From: Fibrobacter succinogenes
GTDB lineage: Bacteria > Fibrobacterota > Fibrobacteria > Fibrobacterales > Fibrobacteraceae
Assembly: GCA_902762795.1 (NCBI GenBank)
Contig: CACWPM010000007.1
Coordinates: forward strand, 124,001 to 188,000
Reading direction: 5' to 3'
DNA length: 64,000 nt
The notes beneath the pieces were generated by a model. It was not told the origin of the DNA and searched no databases. It worked only from the letters and a program-made list of their open reading frames with translations. Shown here in pieces: positions 37,086 through 46,856 of the stretch. The position numbers were made by a program, and so were the translations under genes. Position 1 is the stretch's first letter. Each line of letters begins with the position of its first letter.

Positions 37086-39431
37086 TCATTTAACAAAACG
37101 TTTGCTGATAGAGCCGTGTATTGTCCGCACGACAGCGAGATACATTCCTCGCGGAAGCGAAGCAATGGAAACTGCCGAGGGGCTTCCCTGCAGCTGCATA
37201 TGGACATGCCCACGAATGTCCGTAATCGTCACGCCACTCGTTGCTTGCGGGAGATCCAACAAAAGATCGTCACCGGCTTTTCGTATTTTGAATACCGCCG
37301 GAATATTCTGCGTAATCGCAATAGACGTCGTCGGTCCAGGATCAATCGAGGTCGAATCGTCCTTGACGGCATACCACTTGGCGTTATCGATACTCGCAGT
37401 CGCTTCGGTCGGAGGCGTAGTGAGGTTCGCGCCAAAATTTGCATTGCCAAGCATGGCGTCTTCGACCATGCCAAAGAACACACCCTTCGAGAGTTCCTTG
37501 GAGAAGTTGTTTTCGAGGTCACCGCGCAGTTGCGCCGTACCTCCGACGGTCCTATATTCAACAGGCCACATCACTCCATAAATTTGCGCATTGTCCTTGA
37601 TTGTACTTTCCAAGATGACCGAGAGCGCGCCGACTTTTGCCTTGCCGCTAATTGAGCCGCTTACAAGCCAAGCATCTTCTTCGAGCACGGCGTCATCGCC
37701 AATCGTTCCTGCCGAAACAAGCGCGCGCCCACGCACCACGGCGTTTCCGCTGATGTTGCCGCCGTCTACGACGGCGAAATCTTCGATGCGGGCGTTGCCA
37801 GAAACAGTTCCGCCGTTCACGACCGCATTCGGCCCGACATATGCCGTGGCGGCCACCCTCGCCTTGGAGCTCACGAGCCCGCCACCGTTGCCATGCTTGG
37901 CATAACCGCTCGCATTCGCTGGTGCCCAGAAGCCTTCGTTGAAGCCTTCCGGCGCTCCGTTTTCGACCTCGATCATATACGGGTAACGGTAAATGCTGTA
38001 GTAGAACTGATCCCAAAGAACAGTGTGCATCTCGGTCGGCGTTGCCGTCACGGCCAGCCATAACGCCTTGTCGCTATCCTTCGTATCGATTTCGAGATTG
38101 AAGCCCGTACCATGTTTCATTTCGCTATAGCGCGGAGTGCCATCGGCGCCTTCCGCGACAAGCCCGACCGTCCAGCCCGAGGCCGGATTCGGCAACGCGT
38201 CAGGAGCATAATTGCACCAATGGTATTTTTTTCCCATGTAATCGTCTTCGTTATCGCCAAAACAGGTGTAGCCATTGACGGTCTTTTTATCCTGCACGAT
38301 GCCGCGGAACTTGACCGTCACCTTCCCCGCTTTTTCCGGATAAATGCGCACCAGGTTGTATCCCCAGCGCTGCGGAGCCCAGTAGCTAGGCGAAATATAA
38401 CGGTCCGCACATTTTCCATCGACAGACGCTGCACTTGCACTAGCGTCTTCATCACACTTCATCTTGTCGAGCATCGTTACGCGACCATGACTGCTGTAAT
38501 GATAGCCAGGGCCTACGCTGCGGCGCGTTTTGAATTCGTAATCGCCCCAAGCCTTTTTATACAAATTCTTTTTCTCGGGAACATATTCAAACGTTGCATG
38601 CTTCATCGTCATGCGCCCGAATTTTTCGTTCAAGCTATCAAGCGTCCACCCGTAAATCATCATCATGGCGCTAAAAGGCGTCTGGTCCATCAACCCCTCT
38701 TCACCATTGCGTATCGATTCCGTCCAGATGCGGTTCACCTCCATGGCCCCCTTGATGCCTCCGCCAAATTCTTCCTTGAGGTGCTCCATGAAATGCCAGT
38801 TGCAATAACGATCTCGCGTTGAACCGTAATACAGGTAGGGGAAATTGATCAAATATTCAGAGCATCCCGGAGCCTCGTTCGGAATATACTGGTGCATCAT
38901 CCAGTTCGCATGGGATTCGCAGACCCAACCCGTATGGCTGTTGTTGCCCATCCACCCGGAAAGGCTCTGCATACCATGAGCGTATTCGTGCGCCAATCCC
39001 GAGCGGTCGCTCAAAGAACCCTTGCCTAGCCAAATTCCCGGCGAGCAACCCGCACTGCTGCAGCCTTCAGAGTTATCGCCGCCATAGAGCGCGCCCATTT
39101 TTGCGTCTTCAAAAACATAGACCGCAATTTTCATCTTGTTATCAGGATCGCCCGGCTGCGGGAGCGACCATTTCAGAGAATCATGATAAAAAACGAAAAT
39201 ATCTTCTAGAATGTCCAATCCGCGTTGGGCTTCGTCCCTATAGACGCCCACATTGTTCGGTGAACCATCGTCGTATTTCGCTTTTCGGCAAATTTCAAAG
39301 TGCTCGGAAGCAAGAATAAGCGTATGCCCGTGAGTTTCGCATACAGGTTTCCACGTGGCAGCCTCGGCACTGGCAAAACAGCCCAAAACAGCAGTGCACG
39401 AAACAACACCCATAGCCCGTTTCATTCTCAT
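37086..39431 (-). CDS. Secreted putative metallopeptidase with beta-helix domain (paralog 2)
   Basis: About 781 residues and alike along its whole length to paralog 1: HEYAHGMQS with downstream CESHANWMMHQYIPNE, RYISPSYWAPQRWGYNLVRIYP, the NGGTVSGNARIEDFAVVDGG beta-helix, and a C-terminal domain with VTITDIRGHVHMQLQG. More GC-rich than paralog 1 and with extra Cys pairs (SEGCSSAGCSPG). The start is uncertain among GTG 39437, ATG 39431 and ATG 39425; GGAG spacing favours 39431. Separate upstream region from paralog 1, so it is not necessarily one operon. Confidence 0.8.
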   Translation of the reverse strand: MRMKRAMGVVSCTAVLGCFASAEAATWKPVCETHGHTLILASEHFEICRKAKYDDGSPNNVGVYRDEAQRGLDILEDIFVFYHDSLKWSLPQPGDPDNKMKIAVYVFEDAKMGALYGGDNSEGCSSAGCSPGIWLGKGSLSDRSGLAHEYAHGMQSLSGWMGNNSHTGWVCESHANWMMHQYIPNEAPGCSEYLINFPYLYYGSTRDRYCNWHFMEHLKEEFGGGIKGAMEVNRIWTESIRNGEEGLMDQTPFSAMMMIYGWTLDSLNEKFGRMTMKHATFEYVPEKKNLYKKAWGDYEFKTRRSVGPGYHYSSHGRVTMLDKMKCDEDASASAASVDGKCADRYISPSYWAPQRWGYNLVRIYPEKAGKVTVKFRGIVQDKKTVNGYTCFGDNEDDYMGKKYHWCNYAPDALPNPASGWTVGLVAEGADGTPRYSEMKHGTGFNLEIDTKDSDKALWLAVTATPTEMHTVLWDQFYYSIYRYPYMIEVENGAPEGFNEGFWAPANASGYAKHGNGGGLVSSKARVAATAYVGPNAVVNGGTVSGNARIEDFAVVDGGNISGNAVVRGRALVSAGTIGDDAVLEEDAWLVSGSISGKAKVGALSVILESTIKDNAQIYGVMWPVEYRTVGGTAQLRGDLENNFSKELSKGVFFGMVEDAMLGNANFGANLTTPPTEATASIDNAKWYAVKDDSTSIDPGPTTSIAITQNIPAVFKIRKAGDDLLLDLPQATSGVTITDIRGHVHMQLQGSPSAVSIASLPRGMYLAVVRTIHGSISKRFVK

Positions 39432-39594
39432 ATACACTCCAATCCGCTTAGTTGTACTCCATAGCGGGTATAAAGGAAAACTCTAAAATGCGATATTTTC
39501 AAAAATCAGCGCGATGTATCGCCGCCAAAAAAAACTCACTTTTCCGAGGTGACCTGAAATGAATATATCCTTTTTTGAGAATTATGGGATGCTA

Positions 39595-40536
39595 TTATTT
39601 TCTTCCCAAATGTTTGAAATCAGGGGCGATGACGGTACAGTTCGTATCCTTTGGAGCCACACGTGAAAGCACGAGATCAACGCTAAAGAACCCCTTAGTC
39701 GAAGCAGCCACCATCCATCGACTGCCGGCAAGGCAATCCTTGACATCCCTATTTAATGTCGCAGTGAAACGGCTTCCAGTCACACGGTAAGTAAAGAAAT
39801 CTGTCGTGAGAGAATCCTGCATATGGAGAGCCTTAGGGCCACCCACGGCGTTATTCTTAGCGAAATAAGCCTTTTGCGCCTTTATGTAAAATAGCGTTTG
39901 TTCCGTAAGGTCGTCGGTCACCGCCTGCGTACCGCCAAAGACGCTGCCTGTTGTGCAGCCGCGAACGCCAAACACAAGTACGAGTACAAATACAAGCGAA
40001 CATCCAATAAAAATCCAATATTTAAGTTGGACTTTTTTTAACGTTTTAAATGCTTTTTTGAAAAATGCAGCGACTTTGTTGCGAATTTTTCCGAGTTTTT
40101 TCGCAACTTCCATGTTTTCAATCGAAGCACTACCGGAATGCGACTCTGCCAACGGCAAGATTCCGCCTTGCCACTTGAGCAGTTTCATCGCCACGAGCAT
40201 ACGACAGAACGGCTTCGGAAACGCAAGCCCGAAGGCAGCCACTATAAAAAGAACAATGCTCAGGACAAACAAAATAAGCAATGCGTTTTCCGCAGTCGGG
40301 AGCAAAGCCTTCGCATTTCGAAGAACTTCCAAAAGTTTCTTGTCATCCGAAAAATTCTCGGCGGCAAAACGTCCCGTGAAGGAGTTCGAATAACGATTGA
40401 GCCCCATCTGTACGCCGCTTTTGGCCATGATACAGACTTTAGTGAGCACACGCTCGACGGCAAGGACGAACATGCCAAAGATCGCAATCATCGACGCAAT
40501 CAAGCGCGTGGTACGTACAGGGGTGAGACTCTTCAT
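39595..40536 (-). CDS. Membrane protein of unknown function
   Basis: 313 residues. Membrane segments near 12-30, 80-108 and 172-192; a basic helix (KKLGKIRNKVAAFFKKAFKTLKK) lies just before the last. The C-terminal ~110 residues are soluble and pilin-like in flavour (TLFYIKAQKAYFAKNN ... TNCTVIAPDF), as in type IV pilin-type globular domains. TAGGAG precedes the ATG. No firm family. Confidence 0.65.
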   Translation of the reverse strand: MKSLTPVRTTRLIASMIAIFGMFVLAVERVLTKVCIMAKSGVQMGLNRYSNSFTGRFAAENFSDDKKLLEVLRNAKALLPTAENALLILFVLSIVLFIVAAFGLAFPKPFCRMLVAMKLLKWQGGILPLAESHSGSASIENMEVAKKLGKIRNKVAAFFKKAFKTLKKVQLKYWIFIGCSLVFVLVLVFGVRGCTTGSVFGGTQAVTDDLTEQTLFYIKAQKAYFAKNNAVGGPKALHMQDSLTTDFFTYRVTGSRFTATLNRDVKDCLAGSRWMVAASTKGFFSVDLVLSRVAPKDTNCTVIAPDFKHLGRK

Positions 40537-40656
40537 TTTTTTCTCCTAGTCATCGGTCATTAGTCAATAGTCATCAGGCTTAATCATTGCGGCGTAGCCG
40601 CCAAACTTTAATCTAACAACTACCGACTAATAGCTTAGTAACTGCGGCTCCGCCGC

Positions 40657-43600
40657 TTACTTTTTCTCCATCAGTTCCTTCGCCATTTTCTTTGCGGTCA
40701 CAAAGTCGGCCTTGCCAGAGCCGAGCTTCGGCATCACCTCGACATTGAACGCTGCGGACGGGAGCATCAAAGGAGGCATTCCGCTTGCTCGCAGTTCCGA
40801 GAGCACATCCTTCGGATCTTTCTCGCCTTGGTACAAAAGAACAATCTTTTCGCCTTTGGTCGCATCCGGGATAGCCGTAACAACGTAATCGCAACCCTGC
40901 AAAACAGGCGTATCCTGAATTTTCTTTTCGACTGCGCCAAGGCTAATCATTTCACCGCCAAGCTTTGCAAAACGACTGTAGCGGTCCACGATCGTAAGGA
41001 AACCGTCTTCGTCGAGGAAACCCTTGTCGCCCGTACGGTAATAGCGAACGCCGTCCTTCTGCACAATCACGCTCTTCGTGCGGTCTTCATCCTTGAGGTA
41101 GCCTCTCATCACTTGGCAACCGCCGATGAGAATCATGCCCGCCTCGCCCGTCGGCAAAGGTTCGTTCGTTTCAGGGTCCACAATCAAGAACTGCGTACCC
41201 GGAAGCGCAGGGCCCACCGTACCCGGCTTGTTGTTCACCTGCAACGTGGTGTAGTCATCGAACAACGTATTTTCAGTATTGACCGATGCGACCGGTGCTG
41301 TTTCCGTACAGCCGTAGCCTTCGTAAATTTCCTTACCGAACTTGAGGCGGAACGCCGTCGCAAGTTCTGGGCGCAAAGCTTCTGCACCGGCGATAATGAT
41401 GCGCACGGACTTGAACATCAACGGATGCACGTAGCGGCTCACCGTGAACGCACGCAAGAACGTCGGAGTCGCCACCATGATCGTCACCTTGAATTCCGCA
41501 CAAACACGGGACATCGTCTTCACGTCCGTCGGGTCGGCCACAGCCACAATCGGGCAGCCTTCCGTGAGGTTCAAAAGCGTTGTCACCGTAAGGCCAAAGC
41601 TATGGAACAACGGCAGTTCCGAGAGCATCACATCGCCACGGCTCACGTTCATGATACAGGCGAGCTGCTGGATGTTGCCCATCATGTTGCGCTGAGTCAG
41701 TTCCACACCCTTCGGTGTTCCTTCAGAACCGGAACTGAACACAATCACCGCATTGTCGTCCATGGAACGATGTTTCACAAACAAGAGACGGATAAGCCAA
41801 CTCGGCATGACCATGCAAAGCACAAGGAACGCAACCTTGTCCGATGCCACCTGGGAGTAGTCGTTTCCGCGGCCTTTTAACTTCTGGACAAACTGGCGAC
41901 TCGTGATGACCGTAGAGCATTCCGCGCGTTCGCAGCAGAACTTCACGTTATCGACAGATGACGTATAGTTCAAGTTCACGTTAGTCTTGCCAATCACCCA
42001 GAGAGCAAGGTTCACAATCACACCGGCCGGACTCGGCGGGAGCATAATGCCCACGTTCTGCTCATGCTTTCCAAGCGTGTTCTTCAGGTAACCACGGAAC
42101 GCCATCACAGCGCCCATCAGCTTGTAACCCGAGAAATGAGCCCCATCCGGACTGTAAATAGCAGGTCCGTTCTTGATGTACTTCTTGTAAGTGCGGATCC
42201 AGCTATCGGCAATCGGATGAACAAACGAGACGGCATAGTTCCAAGCATCGATGGAAATACGGCGGAGGACAGCCCTGATTTCATTCGGATGAGTATTTGC
42301 CGGGAGTGCTTCACCAAAAGCAACCGTCACGGAGCGTTCCGCAGAAGCACCGAACATATTCGAAGAGCTGTAGCTATAGTTACTGCCCCACAAGCCCTGG
42401 ATGTAGAACGGAATGACCTGAGCCTTCGTCCCATCGACCGCAGAGGAATAGTCAATCGTAAACGGTTCCACGTGCGGAGACTTGGACACTTCGCCCGACG
42501 GGAAAATCACGACAGCCTTACCAGCGAGAAGCGCATCGTGAATCTTGTCCATCGCAATTTTCGGGTTGCGGCTATCGATGCGGATCATACCCAAGCGCTT
42601 GAGCACTGCACGCAAATACCACTTGTCGAAATGGTCCTTGTTGCTTGCAATGCAAAGCGGACGCGGCGATGCCATCTGCACCATAGCCCAGTCAATGAAG
42701 CTGTGGTGATTACCCACGAGGAGGATCGGACCTTCGTTCGGGATGTTCTGAACATTCAAGACACGGATCCTGTAGCGGCTGAAAACAAAACGGAGTAGCG
42801 TACGCAACATCGCCTGCGGCAAGTTGTAAATCGACCAAAGAAACACACCGACAGAAATAACAGCAAGGCCAATAAAGTAGTTCTGCGGACGGATATCCGT
42901 AGAGCGAACCAACATCGTAAACGCGAACAAGAACACCACAAGCACAACAGCCTGGATCAAGTTTGCAAGCGCAATCACGGAACCGGAGTTATTCGGACGC
43001 GTGTTATACTGCAACAGCGCATTGACCGGCACCAAGATGAGACCGCCAAAGAAACCGGTCATGGAATAAAGCACAACGAGAGCAACCGGGTGCACAAGGA
43101 ACGGCACGAGGAACATGCAAATCGAAGCGCCAAACATGCCTAGAGGCACAAAACCCGATTCAATAAAGTCCTTGGAGAAATGTGCAGCCACAATCGTACC
43201 GACCATAAGACCAATAATCGCAAACGACATATAGTCCTGCATCATGTTCACGGTCGAAGAACCGGAAACGTCCTGATACACAAGAACAAACACCTGAGCC
43301 AAAGCCCAGAACATCGAAAGGGCGATGATAGAAGCACGGAGCGTAGGCACGCGGAAACCGAGACTTAAATGGCGTTTAACCTTATCAATGCTTACGTTCG
43401 GGTCTTGGTACTTCACGCGAGGAATCATGAAATTCACCACCGTACCGAGCACGCTCACCGCAGTCAAGATCCACGGAATCACGACCGACTTCGACGTAAT
43501 GCGACGCACAGCTTCGTAAGACACAAGCTGGTCGAGGTTAATGAGGTTCACCCCGACAATTGCAAGCCACGACGCCGCAATAATACCGCCAATACTAAAG

Positions 43601-44028
43601 ATTTGGAGGAATGCGTTTGCATAGCTCAATCTCCGCACTCCAAACATTTCCTTCACAATGGCATACTTTGCCGCACTGTGGATTGCAAAACCGCAGCTAA
43701 GCCCAATCGAGAGCCAGAAAGCTATTCGCGGGTAATCGACCGTCACCAAGACCGACTGCGCTATCACAAATAGCGTCATCATGAGTGAAGACCATGCCAT
43801 CACCTTGTTCTTCGAGAACTTATTGGTGAAGAACCCGGCAAAGAACACCATCAACACGTATGGTGCAAGGAAGAAAATTTGGAGCATGAAGCTCTGCCAG
43901 ATAATACCATCCTTCGCAAAGAACGATCCGGAGAGAATCTTTTGAGCGTAAATAAATACACCCGCCTGGACAAAAACAGTAGCAAGGACAGATAAGAAGA
44001 ATCTTATAGCACCTTTAACTTTCCACAT
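40657..44028 (-). CDS. Fused LplT transporter, PlsC acyltransferase and acyl-ACP synthetase
   Basis: 1123 residues in three parts. ~1-410: 12-helix major facilitator domain (LplT-like, lysophospholipid flipping). ~430-620: 1-acyl-glycerophosphate-type acyltransferase with VGNHHSFIDW (HX4D) and FPSGE. ~640-1123: AMP-binding acyl-ACP synthetase with the loop IVFSSGSEGTPKGVE, GYGCTETAP and a late RTGDKGFLDEDGF. This equals E. coli LplT plus Aas in one chain and would import and reacylate lysophospholipids at the inner membrane. Flanked by repeats on its 3' side. Confidence 0.9.
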   Translation of the reverse strand: MWKVKGAIRFFLSVLATVFVQAGVFIYAQKILSGSFFAKDGIIWQSFMLQIFFLAPYVLMVFFAGFFTNKFSKNKVMAWSSLMMTLFVIAQSVLVTVDYPRIAFWLSIGLSCGFAIHSAAKYAIVKEMFGVRRLSYANAFLQIFSIGGIIAASWLAIVGVNLINLDQLVSYEAVRRITSKSVVIPWILTAVSVLGTVVNFMIPRVKYQDPNVSIDKVKRHLSLGFRVPTLRASIIALSMFWALAQVFVLVYQDVSGSSTVNMMQDYMSFAIIGLMVGTIVAAHFSKDFIESGFVPLGMFGASICMFLVPFLVHPVALVVLYSMTGFFGGLILVPVNALLQYNTRPNNSGSVIALANLIQAVVLVVFLFAFTMLVRSTDIRPQNYFIGLAVISVGVFLWSIYNLPQAMLRTLLRFVFSRYRIRVLNVQNIPNEGPILLVGNHHSFIDWAMVQMASPRPLCIASNKDHFDKWYLRAVLKRLGMIRIDSRNPKIAMDKIHDALLAGKAVVIFPSGEVSKSPHVEPFTIDYSSAVDGTKAQVIPFYIQGLWGSNYSYSSSNMFGASAERSVTVAFGEALPANTHPNEIRAVLRRISIDAWNYAVSFVHPIADSWIRTYKKYIKNGPAIYSPDGAHFSGYKLMGAVMAFRGYLKNTLGKHEQNVGIMLPPSPAGVIVNLALWVIGKTNVNLNYTSSVDNVKFCCERAECSTVITSRQFVQKLKGRGNDYSQVASDKVAFLVLCMVMPSWLIRLLFVKHRSMDDNAVIVFSSGSEGTPKGVELTQRNMMGNIQQLACIMNVSRGDVMLSELPLFHSFGLTVTTLLNLTEGCPIVAVADPTDVKTMSRVCAEFKVTIMVATPTFLRAFTVSRYVHPLMFKSVRIIIAGAEALRPELATAFRLKFGKEIYEGYGCTETAPVASVNTENTLFDDYTTLQVNNKPGTVGPALPGTQFLIVDPETNEPLPTGEAGMILIGGCQVMRGYLKDEDRTKSVIVQKDGVRYYRTGDKGFLDEDGFLTIVDRYSRFAKLGGEMISLGAVEKKIQDTPVLQGCDYVVTAIPDATKGEKIVLLYQGEKDPKDVLSELRASGMPPLMLPSAAFNVEVMPKLGSGKADFVTAKKMAKELMEKK

Positions 44029-44082
44029 TTACAAAATCCTCATTTTTTTTGCAAAATGTTATATAGTCAAAAGATAGAAAAA

Positions 44083-45459
44083 TCACCCCATAAGCGCTTC
44101 TATATCCTCGACTGTTCGCGGAATATGCTCCGAAATATTTTCAAAACCATTTTTCGTAATAATTAAATCATCTTCTATGCGGATTCCGATACTTTCGCGA
44201 TAGCGCTTGCCGTCAATTGTCGCACTGAATTCTCCGTACAGCCCCGGTTCACAAGAGATGAGCATACCCGGTTTCAAAACGACGTCGAGCGAGCGGGAAC
44301 CCGGATCACCTTCATGGATATGTTCCCCGATAAAGTGGCTCACCCCATGCGGACGCTTTTCGTAGAGGAGCTTGAACGAGCCCTTCGCTCCCTTTACAAG
44401 ACGGCTGTCAAGCGCCATCATGATGAATTCCCAGCAAATCATGCCGATTTCCTTGAGAGAAACTCCCGGACGAACTACGCGCTGGTACACTTTCGCCGAC
44501 TCCAGCACGATTTCGTACAACATTTTTTGAAGCGGGTCGAACTTACCATTGACAGGGATTGTACGCGAGATATCGCTGTGGAGCGTCCCGAACCGCACAC
44601 CAAAGTCAAAGAGCACAAGTTCACCTCTCCGCAAAGGCTCGTCATTTTTCACGTAATGCAAACAGCAGGCATTCTTGCCACCCGCAATAATCGTCGGGAA
44701 AGCGAGGTCGCCATCGCCACGGCGCTGCATCTCGTAATTGAGATAGAGAGCCACATCGCGTTCGGTCTTCAAATTTTTCATCTCGGGCAAAAGCGCCCGG
44801 AAAGCCTCGTCCGTGATTTTCTGCGCCACGCGGGCATCAAGGATGCGCTCCGGTTCGAGCACCAAGCGGTCTTCAAAGTGCAAGCCAGCGCAACTTTTCA
44901 CGCCCATCTTGTAGCGGCGGAGCACTTTCTTCAAATCGTTCTTGAGCTTTTCGTTGTGATCGCCCTTGTACTTTTCGTAATAGAACGCATACGCATGATC
45001 TACAGCGTTGTCACCTCTCCCGTAAACCTCAGCGAGTTCTTCGACAAAGGGCCACAGTTCGTCAATCGGTCGAACATCCTCCACGCCGGTCAAACGAGCC
45101 ACGACATTTTCTCCATCCACAAAGCCAAGGCGTTTACCGTTCCAAAATTCCTTGAACGGATCCTTTCGCGGCACAAAGAGCGTAGAACGCAACGCTCGCG
45201 GGTCCAAGACTAAATAGCATCCCGCCTGGTTCACGCCCGTCATGTACAAAAAAGCAGGGTCTTGCACAAAACGAGTCCAAGTTTGAACAAAGGCTTCCTC
45301 GCCCCCCGGTTCAACGGGCATTCCGGCAAAGACGCAAAAAGAATCCAGCTTTTTCATCAAGGACTGGCGTCTTTTCGCATAAATTTTCTTCGAATCGTAA
45401 TTTTTAGACGATAAATAAACCTGAGAATAGGCCTGAATGTCGGTTTTTCGTGATTGCAT
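44083..45459 (-). CDS. pepP: Xaa-Pro aminopeptidase (M24B)
   Basis: Cuts N-terminal residues before proline; two-metal pita-bread fold. Metal ligands are in FDFGVRFGTLHSDISRT (two Asp), HGVSHFIGEHIHE (His), SCEPGLY (Glu) and IRIEDDL (Glu). The N-terminal AMP_N domain (RRQSLMKKLDSFCVFAGMP) is complete. About 458 residues, normal. I use ATG 45459; an in-frame TTG at 45465 is possible. It diverges from the lipoprotein-phoH operon. Confidence 0.93.
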   Translation of the reverse strand: MQSRKTDIQAYSQVYLSSKNYDSKKIYAKRRQSLMKKLDSFCVFAGMPVEPGGEEAFVQTWTRFVQDPAFLYMTGVNQAGCYLVLDPRALRSTLFVPRKDPFKEFWNGKRLGFVDGENVVARLTGVEDVRPIDELWPFVEELAEVYGRGDNAVDHAYAFYYEKYKGDHNEKLKNDLKKVLRRYKMGVKSCAGLHFEDRLVLEPERILDARVAQKITDEAFRALLPEMKNLKTERDVALYLNYEMQRRGDGDLAFPTIIAGGKNACCLHYVKNDEPLRRGELVLFDFGVRFGTLHSDISRTIPVNGKFDPLQKMLYEIVLESAKVYQRVVRPGVSLKEIGMICWEFIMMALDSRLVKGAKGSFKLLYEKRPHGVSHFIGEHIHEGDPGSRSLDVVLKPGMLISCEPGLYGEFSATIDGKRYRESIGIRIEDDLIITKNGFENISEHIPRTVEDIEALMG

Positions 45460-45542
45460 ACTCAATTTTTACCTTTTTTAACATTTTTTCTGCCACAACT
45501 ATATATATTTTAGCCATCAAAGACTAGAATGGAGCTTAAATA

Positions 45543-45902
45543 ATGTCTCTCAAAAAATGGAAATTAGTTCTCGCTTCTGTTTCTGTAGCACTTTTCACGG
45601 CTTGCGCTGGATCTTCTAACTCCGGCAGCAGCGATACGGGCTATACGGGAAGCAACGAAGCCGCCTCTGACAACTCATCTTCTTACACGGGGTACACCGA
45701 TAACCAAACTGAAGCTGCCAAGCCGGCAGTTCAACCGAAAAAGGAACCTCCTAAGGAAGTCATCAACGAAAAGACCCTGAAGAAGACCCAGGAAGAAGCC
45801 GCAGCTGCAAACGAAGACAACCACAAGCTCCGCAAGGAAATCTTCGAAGCAAGGACCAAGCTCGGTCTCCCAATTCAGCAACCCTCTACAGATGCAGAGT
45901 AA
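45543..45902 (+). CDS. Small lipoprotein
   Basis: 119 residues. Lipoprotein signal with lipobox FTAC (Cys 21), a Ser/Gly/Tyr-rich stretch with TGYTGS repeats, a Pro/Lys segment and a C-terminal helix (KKTQEEAAAANEDNHKLRKEIFEART) of coiled-coil type, as in wall-tethering lipoproteins. Function unknown. It overlaps phoH by 11 bp, which ties it to the phoH-pgpH operon. Confidence 0.8.
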   Translation: MSLKKWKLVLASVSVALFTACAGSSNSGSSDTGYTGSNEAASDNSSSYTGYTDNQTEAAKPAVQPKKEPPKEVINEKTLKKTQEEAAAANEDNHKLRKEIFEARTKLGLPIQQPSTDAE

Positions 45903-46845
45903 TATAAGGCATTACTCACTGTCTGACAACCTGAAACGAGTCATTTCAGGCGAACGTGAAACGGTTTTCCGGTTACTGGAGAGCCGTTTTTGCGTAGAGA
46001 TACGCACCCGTCTCCCAGGACTCGACATAGTCCCGCTGGAAGACGCCGACATGTCAGGCATACTGGCCATCCTCGACCAGCTTAAAATCGCCGCGCGCAA
46101 CGGCGAAATTTTGGACGCTACTCAGCTCGAACGAATGCTGGGTCCAAAAGAGAATCCCTTTACCGAAGCCATCCCCGAAAATCCCGTCTTCAGGAACAGG
46201 TTCGGGATAAGCGTTTCCGCCAAAACCCCCGCACAGGCAGCACTGGTCAAGGCTGTCGAAACAAACGACATCATCTTCGCAAAGGGGCCTGCCGGTACAG
46301 GCAAGACATTCCTCGCCGTAACGCTTGCAGTCGCAAGCCTCGAACGCGGCGAAGCCGAACGCATTTGCCTTGTGCGCCCCGCCGTCGAAGCAGGCGAATC
46401 GCTCGGGTTCCTGCCCGGCGACCTCAAGGAAAAAATAGCCCCCTATCTGCGTCCCATCCACGACAGCCTTTCCGAACTCCTTTCGTCCGAAAAGCTGCAC
46501 CGCTACGAAGAAACGGGCGCCATCGAAGTTGCCCCCCTCGCCTACATGCGCGGGCGCACTTTGAAACGGGCGTTTATCATCCTGGACGAAGCCCAGAACA
46601 CGACGACCGCCCAAATGAAGATGTTCCTCACCCGACTCGGTCCCCACAGCAAGGCTATTATCACAGGCGACACAAGCCAAATCGACCTCGCCAAAGGACA
46701 GGTTTCCGGTCTCGAACACGCCATGAAAATACTCAAGGGAATCCGGGGGATTGCCGAAGTCGAATTTAGCGCCACCGACGTTCTCCGGCATCATTTAGTC
46801 AAAGACATTTTGCTAGCTTACGAACAGAACGAGCTTAAAAAATAG
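45892..46845 (+). CDS. ybeZ: PhoH-like ATPase (YbeZ)
   Basis: 317 residues. P-loop GPAGTGKTFLA (~136-146) and Walker B IILDEAQNTT, with an N-terminal KH-like region. In other bacteria it works with the YbeY nuclease in rRNA processing (family knowledge). Here the order is lipoprotein, phoH, pgpH, but ybeY does not follow within the window. Confidence 0.93.
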   Translation: MQSNIRHYSLSDNLKRVISGERETVFRLLESRFCVEIRTRLPGLDIVPLEDADMSGILAILDQLKIAARNGEILDATQLERMLGPKENPFTEAIPENPVFRNRFGISVSAKTPAQAALVKAVETNDIIFAKGPAGTGKTFLAVTLAVASLERGEAERICLVRPAVEAGESLGFLPGDLKEKIAPYLRPIHDSLSELLSSEKLHRYEETGAIEVAPLAYMRGRTLKRAFIILDEAQNTTTAQMKMFLTRLGPHSKAIITGDTSQIDLAKGQVSGLEHAMKILKGIRGIAEVEFSATDVLRHHLVKDILLAYEQNELKK

Positions 46846-46856
46846 AAGAGCATTAA

